DNA of 16,041 nucleotides from CAMCXT01 sp046302715 (GCA_046302715.1 JBKCHQ010000028.1:1-16041); one strand, 5' to 3'. Counted from the first letter of the stretch, positions 1 through 8,223 are shown. Notes: generated by a model not told the origin, from the sequence alone. Made by a program: numbers and translations.

Positions 1-324
1 TACTTGGATGATTTGGTAGATGCCGTGCTGCGTTTAACCGAAAACGACTGTCTCGAATCGGGCATTTGGAACATCTGTGCTGCCCCTGAAACAGCCGTAA
101 GCGTGCTGGATTTGGCCAGCATGATTCAACAATGTGTTAATCCTAACATGCCCCCAAAATTCAATTTTGTGCCCTACAGTATGTTTGGATTGTATGAAGA
201 TGTTCGCCACCGTAGCGGAAGCGCTGCAAAAGCCAAGTTAATGCTAGGCTGGGAGGCAAAGGTAGGCTTGAATGAGGGTTTAATGCGCAGTATTGATGCC
301 TTGTTAAAGGAACGCAAGCCTTAG
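1..324 (+). CDS. NAD-dependent epimerase/dehydratase, C-terminal part
   Basis: The reading frame is open from the first base, so the gene begins upstream; 107 C-terminal residues are visible. They begin with YLDDLVDAVL, matching the Y-[LVI]-DD-L-V-x-A segment of extended short-chain dehydrogenases (nucleotide-sugar epimerases and dehydratases). The tail has the family's usual ending: a D/R-rich segment (EDVRHRSGSAAKAKLMLGWEAKVGL), where the last turns describe a partly processed sugar-nucleotide binding lobe, then an amphipathic helix. The NAD-binding Rossmann half and the Tyr-x-x-x-Lys catalytic motif lie outside the window, so the substrate cannot be told. It probably acts in the cytoplasm on an NDP-sugar or similar compound for surface polysaccharide. 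It converges on the fumarylacetoacetase gene 65 bases away. Family call is confident; exact reaction unknown. Confidence 0.85.
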   Translation, partial: YLDDLVDAVLRLTENDCLESGIWNICAAPETAVSVLDLASMIQQCVNPNMPPKFNFVPYSMFGLYEDVRHRSGSAAKAKLMLGWEAKVGLNEGLMRSIDALLKERKP

Positions 325-333
325 CGTTTATTC

Positions 334-359
334 ATCTTTTATTGCAGTTAAGATTTTTT
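334..359 (+). terminator. Weak possible terminator after the epimerase gene
   Basis: A 5-bp inverted repeat (ATCTT / AAGAT with an 11-base loop) is followed directly by a run of six T. It sits ten bases after the epimerase stop, in the 65-base gap before the convergent fumarylacetoacetase stop. The stem is A/T-rich and short, so it would be weak. Nothing else is visible in this gap. Confidence 0.3.
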
Positions 360-389
360 AAAGTGTCTGGAAAATTGGTGTGAGGTTAT

Positions 390-1646
390 CTATTTTACGG
401 TAGTTTGTACTTCTCCAAATCCGATTCTAACTTCATCGTTTTGGCAAAATGCCTTCATAATTACCGTGTCGTTGTCGTTGATGAATTTACGCTCGGTATT
501 GTCGGGCATTTTTAAGGGCTGTGTTCCACGCCATGATAATTCCAGCATGGAGCCATAGCTGCTTTTGTCGGGGCCGCTTATAGTGCCCGATGCGTACATA
601 TCGCCAATTTGAATATTGCAGCCGTTGGATGCATGGTGCACCAACTGTTGAAGCATATTCCAATACATATATTTGAAATTAGATGCGCAAATGCGGCTCG
701 GATTAAAACGTGGCGATTCGATATACACTTCTAGGTGTATGTCATAATTCTGGACTCCTTCAAACTTTAAATAGGGCAGGGGAGCAGGCTCCTGAATTGG
801 CCCATCAACTCTAAACGGTTCCAACGCATCCATGCTCACCACCCATGCCGAAATAGAGGACGCGAAATTTTTAGCCAAAAACGGACCTAGCGGTACGTAT
901 TCCCACGACTGTATATCGCGTGCACTCCAATCGTTAAAAAGTACCATGCCGTATATGTAATCTTCGGCTTCGTGCATGGGAATGGGCGTTCCAAGCTCAT
1001 TGGATTTGCACGTAATAAAGGCCATTTCCAGTTCAAAATCGAGCTGGCGGCTGGGTCCAAACTCCGGCACCTCCTGATCGGGACCTTTGAGTTGACCGCT
1101 TGGACGTTTTATGGAAGTACCACTCAAAACAATAGACGAGGCTCTTCCGTGATAGCCAATAGGAATATGCTTCCAATTTGGTAAAAGTGCATTCGCCGGA
1201 TCGCGAAACATGCTACCAACATTGGTAGCGTGCTCTTTGCTGGAATAAAAATCGGTGTAGTTTCCAATTTTTACGGGCATACACACTTCCACATTTTCAA
1301 TGGGCAATAGACATTCCTCGCGAAGCTCGCGATCTCCTTTTAATGACGTATGTCGATCGTCGAGCAGCTGACTTAGCCTATCTCTTAAATTGCGCAGCAT
1401 GGGGCGCCCCAAACTAAGGCAGTCATTCAAAAACTCATTCTCAAATAATCCATCGGCATAATCTATGCCCAACAAGCCTTTACGGTTTAATGCCGCCAAA
1501 TCGAGCACATAATTTCCAATGCGGGTGGCCACTTTATGGCTGTTACCATATTTAATGATGCCCAGCGGCAGGTTTTGAATCGGAAAATCTGAATCTTCCT
1601 TTACGGGTACCCAGCTTTTTAGGTTTGGATCGTTAGCACGAATCAT
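390..1646 (-). CDS. fahA: Fumarylacetoacetase
   Basis: This 418-residue enzyme hydrolyses 4-fumarylacetoacetate to fumarate and acetoacetate, the last step of tyrosine/homogentisate breakdown, in the cytoplasm. Length matches the family (about 420). It has the SH3-like N-terminal domain (to about residue 120) and the catalytic FAH fold. Active-site residues known from the mouse enzyme have clear equivalents: metal ligands D132, E205, E207 and D239, catalytic H139 (in DFYSSKEHATNVG), R243 (in NDWSARDIQ) and E369 (in SMLELSW). The motif GYHGRASSIVLSGT is also typical. It is the last gene of a minus-strand operon, 14 bases after glyA. No other tyrosine-catabolism gene is in the window, so its place beside glyA is not explained by pathway. 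The start ATG at 1646 gives the usual N-terminus ending in SWVPV. Confidence 0.96.
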   Translation of the reverse strand: MIRANDPNLKSWVPVKEDSDFPIQNLPLGIIKYGNSHKVATRIGNYVLDLAALNRKGLLGIDYADGLFENEFLNDCLSLGRPMLRNLRDRLSQLLDDRHTSLKGDRELREECLLPIENVEVCMPVKIGNYTDFYSSKEHATNVGSMFRDPANALLPNWKHIPIGYHGRASSIVLSGTSIKRPSGQLKGPDQEVPEFGPSRQLDFELEMAFITCKSNELGTPIPMHEAEDYIYGMVLFNDWSARDIQSWEYVPLGPFLAKNFASSISAWVVSMDALEPFRVDGPIQEPAPLPYLKFEGVQNYDIHLEVYIESPRFNPSRICASNFKYMYWNMLQQLVHHASNGCNIQIGDMYASGTISGPDKSSYGSMLELSWRGTQPLKMPDNTERKFINDNDTVIMKAFCQNDEVRIGFGEVQTTVK

Positions 1647-1660
1647 ACAGTGAGGTGTTA

Positions 1661-2935
1661 TTATTTGGCAAACAATGGAAAGGTTTCCATAAGTTCGTTC
1701 ACCTGTTTCTTAATGGTGTGTAACTTTTTATCGTTCTGAGCATTGACAATGGCTTTGTCAATCCAATCCACGATTTGTGGAATTTCTTTTTCGGTGATGC
1801 CGCGTGTTGTGATGGCGGCCGTTCCTACACGAATACCTGATGTAGTAAATGGCGATTTGTCGTCGAAAGGCACCATGTTCTTATTCACGGTGATGTCGGC
1901 TTTACCCAAGGCAATTTCGGCTTCTTTTCCGGTAATGTTCTTCGAGCGCAGATCAATAAGCATAAGGTGGTTGTCTGTGCCGCCCGAAATTATATGATAT
2001 CCTTTTTTTACAAAGGCATTGGCCATTATACGTGCATTGCGCTGAACATTAATAATGTAATGCATATAATCATCAGAAAGAGCTTCATGAAAAGCTACAG
2101 CTTTGGCCGCAATTATGTGTTCGAGCGGGCCGCCTTGTGTTCCGGGAAATACAGCGGCATCGAGCAATGCCGACATGGGTCGTATTTCACCTTTTGGAGA
2201 TTTTAGTCCGAACGGATTTTCAAAATCTTTACCCATCATGATGATGCCTCCACGTGGCCCCCGAAGCGTTTTGTGGGTGGTGGAGGTTACAATATGGCAA
2301 TGTGCCAGCGGATCGTTGAGTAAACCTTTAGCGATGAGCCCGGCGGGATGCGAGATATCGGCCAGCAACAAGGCGCCTTGTTTATCGGCAATGGCCCGTA
2401 AACGCGCATAGTCCCAATCGCGGCTGTATGCCGAAGCTCCGCAAATAATCATTTTCGGTTTCTCTTTTTTTGCGGTGGCTTCTACTTTATCCCAATCAAT
2501 GAGACCACTTTCTTTCTCTACCCCGTAGAAGGAGGCATTATATAGTTTTCCCGAAAAATTGACGGGCGAGCCGTGGGTGAGATGGCCACCGTGACTGAGG
2601 TCGAAACCTAAAATTTTATCGCCCGGATTAAGGCAAGCCAGCATTACCGCCGCATTGGCTTGTGCTCCTGAATGCGGCTGCACATTGGCCCACTCGGCAT
2701 TAAATAAGGTTTTAAGACGGTTAATGGCAATATTCTCAATTTCATCTACCCATTGACATCCGCCATAATATCGTTTACCGGGCAAGCCCTCGGCGTATTT
2801 GTTGGTAAGCACCGAGCCTGCGGCCTTCATCACTTGTTTGCTAACATAGTTCTCGGAGGCAATGAGCTCTATACCTTCGGTTTGGCGGGTTGTTTCTTCT
2901 TCGATAAGTTCGAAAACTACTTTATCTTTTTTCAT
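1661..2935 (-). CDS. glyA: Serine hydroxymethyltransferase
   Basis: This cytoplasmic PLP enzyme converts serine and tetrahydrofolate to glycine and 5,10-methylene-tetrahydrofolate. At 424 residues it has normal length. Visible family motifs are GIELIASENYVS (residues 21-32), KYAEGLPGKRYYGGC (46-60), the PLP-contacting ADISHPAGL (192-200), and STTHKTLRGPRGG (218-230), where K222 should be the Schiff-base lysine. The protein is complete and all motifs are intact. The A-rich stretch just before and after the ATG at 2935 is typical of Bacteroidota translation starts. It follows purQ by 22 bases and precedes the fumarylacetoacetase gene by 14, so the genes are very likely co-transcribed. Its two products, glycine and the one-carbon unit, feed purine synthesis, which makes the purQ-glyA pairing sensible. 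Confidence 0.98.
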   Translation of the reverse strand: MKKDKVVFELIEEETTRQTEGIELIASENYVSKQVMKAAGSVLTNKYAEGLPGKRYYGGCQWVDEIENIAINRLKTLFNAEWANVQPHSGAQANAAVMLACLNPGDKILGFDLSHGGHLTHGSPVNFSGKLYNASFYGVEKESGLIDWDKVEATAKKEKPKMIICGASAYSRDWDYARLRAIADKQGALLLADISHPAGLIAKGLLNDPLAHCHIVTSTTHKTLRGPRGGIIMMGKDFENPFGLKSPKGEIRPMSALLDAAVFPGTQGGPLEHIIAAKAVAFHEALSDDYMHYIINVQRNARIMANAFVKKGYHIISGGTDNHLMLIDLRSKNITGKEAEIALGKADITVNKNMVPFDDKSPFTTSGIRVGTAAITTRGITEKEIPQIVDWIDKAIVNAQNDKKLHTIKKQVNELMETFPLFAK

Positions 2936-2957
2936 GTTTTTTTAAATTGTAAGAATA

Positions 2958-3668
2958 TCAAGTTGAAGGAACCGAATCAAACAGCTGCTGCAGCAGGGAG
3001 GCGAAAATTTTATTACCATCGGTATTGCCTAAATCGGAGTGCGCAGCTCGTTCGGGATGCGGCATCATGCCAAAAACATTATGTTGTGCGTTACATACTC
3101 CGGCAATAGCTTCCAACGATCCATTCGGATTGGCGTATGTGCCATTTTTACTGCAGTAGGTAAATAGAATCTGATGATTGGCTTTCATGGCAGATAAAGT
3201 TTCCTCATCGGTAAAATACCGCCCCTCACCGTGCGCAATAGGAATGCAAAGCGGTGCGTCTTTTTCGAGCATAGCCGTTATGGCCGTTTCATGATTTGCA
3301 GGTTTTATGTAAACATTCTCGCAGATAAACTGATGCGATTCGTTATGCAACAAGGCTCCGGGCAAAAGGCCGGCCTCACACAATATCTGAAAGCCGTTGC
3401 AAACCCCTAAAACTTTGCCTCCTTGTTCGGCAAATCGAATAACCGCTTCCATAATGGGCGAGAATCGAGCAATTGCCCCCGATCTTAGATAATCACCGTA
3501 GGAGAATCCTCCGGGAAGCACTATTAAATCAGCCTGTTCAAGATCCTGATTCTTATGCCAGAGTTTAAATACTTCGGTATTATTAAAGGCCGATAATGCA
3601 TCCACCATATCCTGGTCGCAATTAGAGCCCGGAAAAACCACTACACCTATTCTGATTTTTTTATCCAT
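2958..3668 (-). CDS. purQ: Phosphoribosylformylglycinamidine synthase subunit PurQ (glutaminase)
   Basis: PurQ is the class I glutamine amidotransferase subunit of FGAM synthase. It releases ammonia from glutamine for PurL, working in a PurL-PurQ-PurS complex at the fourth step of purine synthesis. The 236 residues show the whole glutaminase: VVFPGSNCDQD near the N-terminus, the LPGGFSYGDYLRSGAIA loop (51-67), nucleophile C90 in GVCNGFQIL, and H204/E206 in MMPHPERA completing the triad. It lies 5 bases after the DUF6427-like gene and 22 before glyA. The PurS partner is encoded 4.6 kb away on the other strand (8234-8494); PurL is not in the window. The ATG at 3668 is followed by MDKKIRIGVVVFPGSN, the expected start. 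Confidence 0.97.
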   Translation of the reverse strand: MDKKIRIGVVVFPGSNCDQDMVDALSAFNNTEVFKLWHKNQDLEQADLIVLPGGFSYGDYLRSGAIARFSPIMEAVIRFAEQGGKVLGVCNGFQILCEAGLLPGALLHNESHQFICENVYIKPANHETAITAMLEKDAPLCIPIAHGEGRYFTDEETLSAMKANHQILFTYCSKNGTYANPNGSLEAIAGVCNAQHNVFGMMPHPERAAHSDLGNTDGNKIFASLLQQLFDSVPST

Positions 3669-3673
3669 TTTTA

Positions 3674-4675
3674 TTAGATCGGATTGTATTGTAAAAAGTA
3701 AAGGACTTGATTGTAAATCACGGCCGAAATCAGCAAAATAAAGAGAATTTCAGCGATAAGTTGTCTTTTTATTGAAACAAAATAATTAGAAAAGAGCACC
3801 GCCAGTGGCACCGCCAGAAATGATAGGCTTACCATGGTTTTTTTAACCGAGACCAGATAGCTCAACGCCGCAAAAAGGAAGAAAAACACAAAAAGGTTAA
3901 GGAATTTTCGCGTTTTGATTTTGGAGAAGGTGCCAATTTCCTTAAAAAACGTGTACACCGATGCTAAAATAAGAATGATTAGGAAGACAAATAATAAGAT
4001 GTATGTTTCGTTAAATACTGCCGAAAAGTGGACCTTATACAAAGGCTCCACAAATGCATTTATGGTGCTAATGCTAAACATGTCGAGCCCAAAAAGTATA
4101 GCACCCGAGAGTAAAAATGGAAAACTCAATCCCAGCAGTGCCGTTAGCCATTCTTTGAGCTGAAAAGGCCTTAGCAACACCAGTGCTGCCCAAATAAGCG
4201 GAAACAGAAAAAGACAAGGCCAGTAAAACAATGCTGCAATGCCAATATACAGGCCTGCATCGAAGGTTTGAAATACAGCAGATTTAGCTTGATATAATTG
4301 AAAAATCTTATCTATGAATAATATAATCAAGAAATTAGCAAAAAGCAGCGGATTAAATGAAAGCTGTTCGGGAAAGCAGCTCATCAGCACCACATACATT
4401 AATGCAGGCAGGTTACTGGAGTCACGTAATACGCTTTGCCTATTGATTACAGTAGTAAGATAGAGCGCCTGCGTTACCACAATCAAGAGCGAAATACCAA
4501 TGGTTAACCAACGATACTCCTGAATGGACTTAAGCGCGTACAAAAAGAGTGGAAACGCATTTTCTGTATTTCCCAAATCGGCTTTTGGGAAAATAAAAAC
4601 CCACATAACCAACAGCACCATAGGGAGCATGAGCAGGTTGATGAAATGTGCTGTTCGAAAAAAACTGATAAACAC
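3674..4675 (-). CDS. DUF6427-family polytopic membrane protein
   Basis: This 333-residue protein is almost entirely hydrophobic, with roughly nine or ten predicted membrane helices and no soluble domain, so it should sit in the inner membrane. It begins MFISFFRTAHFINLLMLP; the opening SFF...N(F/L)L and overall shape match my memory of the DUF6427 family, which is confined to Bacteroidota and has no known function. It is the first gene of the purQ-glyA-fah operon, and its stop lies 5 bases before the purQ ATG. A TAAATTTG box lies upstream on the minus strand. A 52-residue membrane protein is transcribed divergently 60 bases away. Transport or a role tied to nucleotide metabolism is only a guess from context. 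The family call is from pattern memory; membrane nature is plain from the sequence. Confidence 0.72.
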   Translation of the reverse strand: MFISFFRTAHFINLLMLPMVLLVMWVFIFPKADLGNTENAFPLFLYALKSIQEYRWLTIGISLLIVVTQALYLTTVINRQSVLRDSSNLPALMYVVLMSCFPEQLSFNPLLFANFLIILFIDKIFQLYQAKSAVFQTFDAGLYIGIAALFYWPCLFLFPLIWAALVLLRPFQLKEWLTALLGLSFPFLLSGAILFGLDMFSISTINAFVEPLYKVHFSAVFNETYILLFVFLIILILASVYTFFKEIGTFSKIKTRKFLNLFVFFFLFAALSYLVSVKKTMVSLSFLAVPLAVLFSNYFVSIKRQLIAEILFILLISAVIYNQVLYFLQYNPI

Positions 4676-4685
4676 GTATGCGCGA

Positions 4686-4717
4686 TTGTGCGGTTTATAT
4701 AAAATGATTTATTTTCG
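4686..4717 (+). promoter_or_regulatory. Putative Bacteroidota promoter for the 52-aa membrane protein
   Basis: TTG at 4686-4688 and TATTTTCG at 4710-4717 are separated by 21 bases. This fits the Bacteroidota consensus TTG-N19-21-TAnnTTTG with one mismatch in the downstream box. Transcription would begin near 4723, giving a leader of about a dozen bases before the ATG at 4736. Confidence 0.5.
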
Positions 4718-4720
4718 CAA

Positions 4721-4728
4721 CAAATTTA
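4721..4728 (-). promoter_or_regulatory. Putative -7 box for the DUF6427-purQ-glyA-fah operon
   Basis: Read on the minus strand this is TAAATTTG, an exact match to the Bacteroidota -7 element TAnnTTTG. It lies 45 bases before the DUF6427 ATG at 4675. I see no TTG at the expected -33 distance, which would lie inside the divergent small gene, so the call rests on one box. Confidence 0.42.
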
Positions 4729-4735
4729 TTCAATC

Positions 4736-4894
4736 ATGACATCGGTTTTTCATGCCATAGGCGACTTTTTTCAATCTTCTTTTACCTTAATGCCCTTAGT
4801 GGGTAACGCAACTAACCTGTTGTTCATAGGTTTAATCTCGTTTTTTACGTTTTACTGGATTCGCGAAATGGTTCGTAATCCTGAGAAATATTAA
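4736..4894 (+). CDS. 52-residue single-pass membrane protein, DUF6341-like
   Basis: A short complete gene runs from ATG 4736 to TAA 4892-4894. The protein starts MTSVFHAIGDFF, has an amphipathic stretch, then one hydrophobic helix at about residues 26-41 (ATNLLFIGLISFFTFYWI), and ends with the basic tail REMVRNPEKY. The pattern (an I-x-D-x-F N-terminus, N before the helix, YWI at its end) resembles what I recall of the small Bacteroidota family DUF6341, whose genes tend to be found with DUF6427; here a DUF6427-like gene diverges from it. Support for its reality: it has its own promoter-like boxes at 4686-4717 and a strong terminator 24 bases after the stop. No function is known. The family link is an inference from a short sequence. 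Confidence 0.7.
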   Translation: MTSVFHAIGDFFQSSFTLMPLVGNATNLLFIGLISFFTFYWIREMVRNPEKY

Positions 4895-4917
4895 TCCTTA
4901 CAGGAAATCAATGCTCC

Positions 4918-4954
4918 ATCCCCATTGTTCACACATTGGGGATTTTTTATTTTT
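4918..4954 (+). terminator. Rho-independent terminator after the 52-aa gene
   Basis: ATCCCCA (4918-4924) pairs perfectly with TGGGGAT (4937-4943). After one T-T mismatch, TGT/ACA pairs further, leaving the loop TCAC. Six T, an A and five more T follow. The stem with four G-C pairs and the T-run make this the clearest terminator in the window. It isolates the small gene from the DUF5686 operon. Confidence 0.85.
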
Positions 4955-4983
4955 ATGACCGCAATCTGAGGCCGCAGCATTAT

Positions 4984-4991
4984 TATATTCG
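4984..4991 (+). promoter_or_regulatory. Possible -7 box for the DUF5686-lptB-purS operon
   Basis: TATATTCG matches TAnnTTTG at seven of eight positions counting the two free ones. It lies eight bases before the ATG at 5000. No TTG is found 19-21 bases upstream, so the -33 element is missing or degenerate. If used, transcription would begin within a few bases of the start codon, giving an mRNA with almost no leader. Confidence 0.35.
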
Positions 4992-4999
4992 CCCTACTC

Positions 5000-7474
5000 A
5001 TGTTTAGGTGTTCTAATTTTGTTTTAACACTGCTGTTAGTTGGCTTGTTAGCTGTTCCTTGCTTTGCTCAGGTAACGAGGGTTAAGGGTAAGATTTACGA
5101 CCGCCAAACAAAAGAAGCGCTGGCTTTTGTTAATCTTATGTTTAAAGGCACCACCGTAGGTGCACATAGCGATATCAACGGTACGTTCGATGTTAGCATT
5201 CACAAACCTGTAGATACGCTCCTTATTTCTTATTTGGGATATAAGCCTCAGCGAATCAAAATTTTGCCAAATAAAACCAACGAATTCGACATACAACTCG
5301 AAACGGCCGAGACCATGCTCAACGTGGTAGAAATTAGACCGGGCGAAAATCCTGCCCATCAAATTATGCGTAATGTGGTGGCCAATAAAACGAAAAACGA
5401 TCCTTCGGGTGTTGAAAGTTACCGATATCGGGTATACAACAAAATTGAGTTTGACATGAACAATTACGGCAACGAGTTAGAGCGCCGTAAATATCTTAAA
5501 CCCATACAATTTGCTTTTAATTATGCCGATACCAGCGAAGACGGTAAGAAGTATTTGCCGGTGGCTATCACCGAAAACACCTCCGAGGTACTATATACGC
5601 GCAATCCGCAGCGCAAGCAGGAGTTGATTTTAGCCACTCGCATTTCGGGTCTAAAAAATGCATCCATATCCCAATTCTTAGGAGATATGTACCAAACCAT
5701 CAACATTTACGACAACTTCTTGCTCATTTTTAACCGAAGCTTCGTGAGCCCGGTAACCGACAACTTTTTACGCTATTATAAATACTATCTGGTAGATAGC
5801 GTTTACCTGGGCGAAAACCGTTGTTATAAATTATTGTTTCTGCCCAAGAGGAAGCAAGATTTAACCTTTACCGGTGATTTGTATATCGACGATCAAACCT
5901 GGGCCGTGAAACAGGTGAACATCAAGTTTAACGATCAGGCCAATATCAACTACATAAAATCGTTCGATGTTTTTCAGGAATATGAGCATGTTGGAGGCAA
6001 AACGTGGATGTTGAAACGCGAAAAATCCTTGGGCGATTTTGCTCCCTTTGAAAAAAGCGACGGGCTTGGTTTTTTTGGTCGAAAAACTACTATTTACGAC
6101 CGTTTCCAACTCAACGGGCCCATTGCAGATAGTTTGTTCAAGGCCGGAGATGATATTACGATTACCAAAGGTGCCGAGGAACGTGATGAAGCTGCATGGG
6201 ATTCGCTTCGGATGGATTCATTAAGTATTAAGGAACGCAAGATTTACACCATGGTGGATTCGCTGACTGAGGTGCCCATGTTGGTAAATGCCCGTTATTT
6301 TATCCAAATGCTCGCTACCGGCTATTTACGTTGGGACCAGTTTCAAGTGGGACAATACTACACATTCTTCTCGTGGAATTCAATTGAAGGTCAGAGGTTT
6401 AAGTTTGGAGGGGTGACCGATAATAGTTTTAGTACACGGCTCGAATTGAGGGGTTGGCTGGCATACGGCCTAAAAGACGAACGATTTAAGGTAAAAGCAG
6501 GCTTTAAATGGTTTGTTAAAGAAGATAAAAAGCATCGAAACCTTTGGTCGTTTAATTATCATTCAGATCTGGAGCAGCTTTCGTTGAGCGGGAACTCCTT
6601 GCAGCTTGATAATATTCTAACCTCACTTTTCAGGCGTACCGAGTTGCAGTACGTAACGCAAACTGAAGACATCAGAACCAGTTACGAATACGAGCATTTT
6701 CCGGGTTTTATGCACCGATTAACCCTACTTAACCGTAGATTGACTCCTTTGGGCAACTTTAACTTTACTCGTTTTGAAGCAGGCGAGCTCGTTTCGGTGC
6801 CCAACATCAGCACTACCGAAATTTCATTTCATACTCGTTTTGCCTGGAAAGAAAAGTTTTTGGCGGGCGAGTTTGAACGGGTGAGTGCGGGCAGCAAGTA
6901 CCCGGTGCTGCAGCTCGATCTTACGGCGGGTATTCCTAACGTTTTAGGGTCGGAATATTCGTACTACAAAGTTCGATTACGAGTTAGCGACCGCATTAGA
7001 ATCCAGCCCCTGGGATTTACCGATTACCGTGTTGATCTGGGGCAGATCTGGGGAAATGCGCCCTATCCATTTTTGGAGGTGCATCAAGGTTCCCAAACGT
7101 ATGCGCTCGATCAGTTGGCTTTTAACATGATGGATATTTTCGAGTTTGCCAGCGATCGTTATGTGTATCTTTTTCTGGACCATCATTTTGAAGGATTTTT
7201 TCTCAATAAAATACCCTTAATTCGCAAATTGAAATGGAGAGAAGTGTGCACCATGAAATCGGTAATCGGCGATATGAAGTCATCCAATCGCTTGCTTCTC
7301 GATTATCCGGGCGGCGCCGATCCTCGTATTTTTAGACCTTACATGGAAGCAGGTGTTGCCGTTGAAAATATTTTCAAATTTGTGCGGGTCGATGGCCTTT
7401 GGCGGTTGACGCATCTTGACCGTCCAAATGTGAAGAAATTTGGTATGCGGGTTTCATTTGTATTGCGATTTTAA
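5000..7474 (+). CDS. DUF5686-family outer-membrane protein with carboxypeptidase-regulatory-like domain
   Basis: This 824-residue protein begins with a signal peptide (residues 1-23; MFRCSNFVLTLLLVGLLAVPCFA, cleavage before Q24). A carboxypeptidase-regulatory-like beta-sandwich follows at about 27-105 (VKGKIYDRQTKEALAFVNLMF, ISYLGYKPQRIKI), the domain that also begins many TonB-dependent receptors. Next comes ENPAHQIMRNVVANK (117-131), typical of DUF5686, and a long C-terminal half of alternating aromatic and polar strands ending in F (VSFVLRF), as outer-membrane beta-barrels do. There is no plug domain or TonB box that I can see, so it is not a TonB receptor. Its role is unknown. It leads an operon with lptB (2-base gap) and purS. 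Co-transcription with an LPS-export ATPase hints at envelope assembly, but that is inference. Confidence 0.88.
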   Translation: MFRCSNFVLTLLLVGLLAVPCFAQVTRVKGKIYDRQTKEALAFVNLMFKGTTVGAHSDINGTFDVSIHKPVDTLLISYLGYKPQRIKILPNKTNEFDIQLETAETMLNVVEIRPGENPAHQIMRNVVANKTKNDPSGVESYRYRVYNKIEFDMNNYGNELERRKYLKPIQFAFNYADTSEDGKKYLPVAITENTSEVLYTRNPQRKQELILATRISGLKNASISQFLGDMYQTINIYDNFLLIFNRSFVSPVTDNFLRYYKYYLVDSVYLGENRCYKLLFLPKRKQDLTFTGDLYIDDQTWAVKQVNIKFNDQANINYIKSFDVFQEYEHVGGKTWMLKREKSLGDFAPFEKSDGLGFFGRKTTIYDRFQLNGPIADSLFKAGDDITITKGAEERDEAAWDSLRMDSLSIKERKIYTMVDSLTEVPMLVNARYFIQMLATGYLRWDQFQVGQYYTFFSWNSIEGQRFKFGGVTDNSFSTRLELRGWLAYGLKDERFKVKAGFKWFVKEDKKHRNLWSFNYHSDLEQLSLSGNSLQLDNILTSLFRRTELQYVTQTEDIRTSYEYEHFPGFMHRLTLLNRRLTPLGNFNFTRFEAGELVSVPNISTTEISFHTRFAWKEKFLAGEFERVSAGSKYPVLQLDLTAGIPNVLGSEYSYYKVRLRVSDRIRIQPLGFTDYRVDLGQIWGNAPYPFLEVHQGSQTYALDQLAFNMMDIFEFASDRYVYLFLDHHFEGFFLNKIPLIRKLKWREVCTMKSVIGDMKSSNRLLLDYPGGADPRIFRPYMEAGVAVENIFKFVRVDGLWRLTHLDRPNVKKFGMRVSFVLRF

Positions 7475-7476
7475 TC

Positions 7477-8223
7477 ATGAAATTATATACTCAAAATTTA
7501 GTAAAGAAATACAAGAAACGCATTGTTGTTAATGATGTTTCTGTTGAAGTGAGTCAAGGCGAAATTGTGGGTTTGCTGGGTCCTAACGGTGCCGGAAAAA
7601 CCACTACATTTTATATGACTGTTGGTTTAATTCGACCTAATGAAGGCCGTATTTTTCTCGATGATCGCGACATTACTTCCACGCCAATGTACAAAAGAGC
7701 GCAAATGGGAGTGGGCTATCTGGCTCAGGAAGCATCGGTATTTAGAAAGCTTAGTGTGGAAGATAACATTAAAGCCGCTTTGGAAATGACGCCGTTGTCG
7801 AATGCAGATCAAAAAGCAAGGTTAGAGGAGTTGCTTGATGAATTTACGCTGCAGAAAATTCGAAAGAACAGAGGCGATTTACTCTCTGGCGGTGAGCGCC
7901 GTAGAACCGAAATTGCCCGAGCACTGGCATCCGATCCTAAATTTATTTTGCTCGATGAGCCCTTTGCCGGAGTAGATCCTATTGCCGTTGAAGACATTCA
8001 AACCATTGTGTACGGTCTTAAGAAGAAAAATATTGGGATACTAATTACCGACCATAACGTGCACGAAACCTTAAGCATTACCGACCGAGCCTATTTGCTT
8101 TTTGAAGGAAAAATACTAAAAGCAGGCACTGCCGAAGAACTCGCCGCTGATGAAACCGTGCGTAGCGTTTATTTGGGTAAAAATTTCGAACTTCGCCCCA
8201 AAGCCGAAACCGATTCAAATTGA
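7477..8223 (+). CDS. lptB: Lipopolysaccharide export ABC transporter ATP-binding protein LptB
   Basis: LptB is the cytoplasmic ATPase that drives the LptFG inner-membrane complex to extract lipopolysaccharide and push it along the LptC-A-D bridge. The 248 residues hold a complete ABC domain: Walker A GPNGAGKT (35-42, K41), Q-loop Q84, signature LSGGE (136-140), Walker B FILLDEP with catalytic E161, and switch H193 in TDHNVHETLSITDRAY. The phrases YLAQEASVFRKLSVEDNI and TDHNVxETLSITDRAY are specific to LptB among ABC ATPases. The start is 2 bases after the DUF5686 stop, so translation is probably coupled; purS follows after 10 bases. No other Lpt gene is in the window. Confidence 0.96.
   Translation: MKLYTQNLVKKYKKRIVVNDVSVEVSQGEIVGLLGPNGAGKTTTFYMTVGLIRPNEGRIFLDDRDITSTPMYKRAQMGVGYLAQEASVFRKLSVEDNIKAALEMTPLSNADQKARLEELLDEFTLQKIRKNRGDLLSGGERRRTEIARALASDPKFILLDEPFAGVDPIAVEDIQTIVYGLKKKNIGILITDHNVHETLSITDRAYLLFEGKILKAGTAEELAADETVRSVYLGKNFELRPKAETDSN

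Noticed and set aside
972..1184. Plus-strand open frame of 70 codons inside the fumarylacetoacetase gene
   Set aside because: Antisense to conserved catalytic sequence, with no motif and no promoter or terminator signs.
2103..2411. Plus-strand open frame of 102 codons inside glyA
   Set aside because: It lies antisense to a fully conserved enzyme, and its protein has no recognisable motif; it is best explained by the codon use of glyA.
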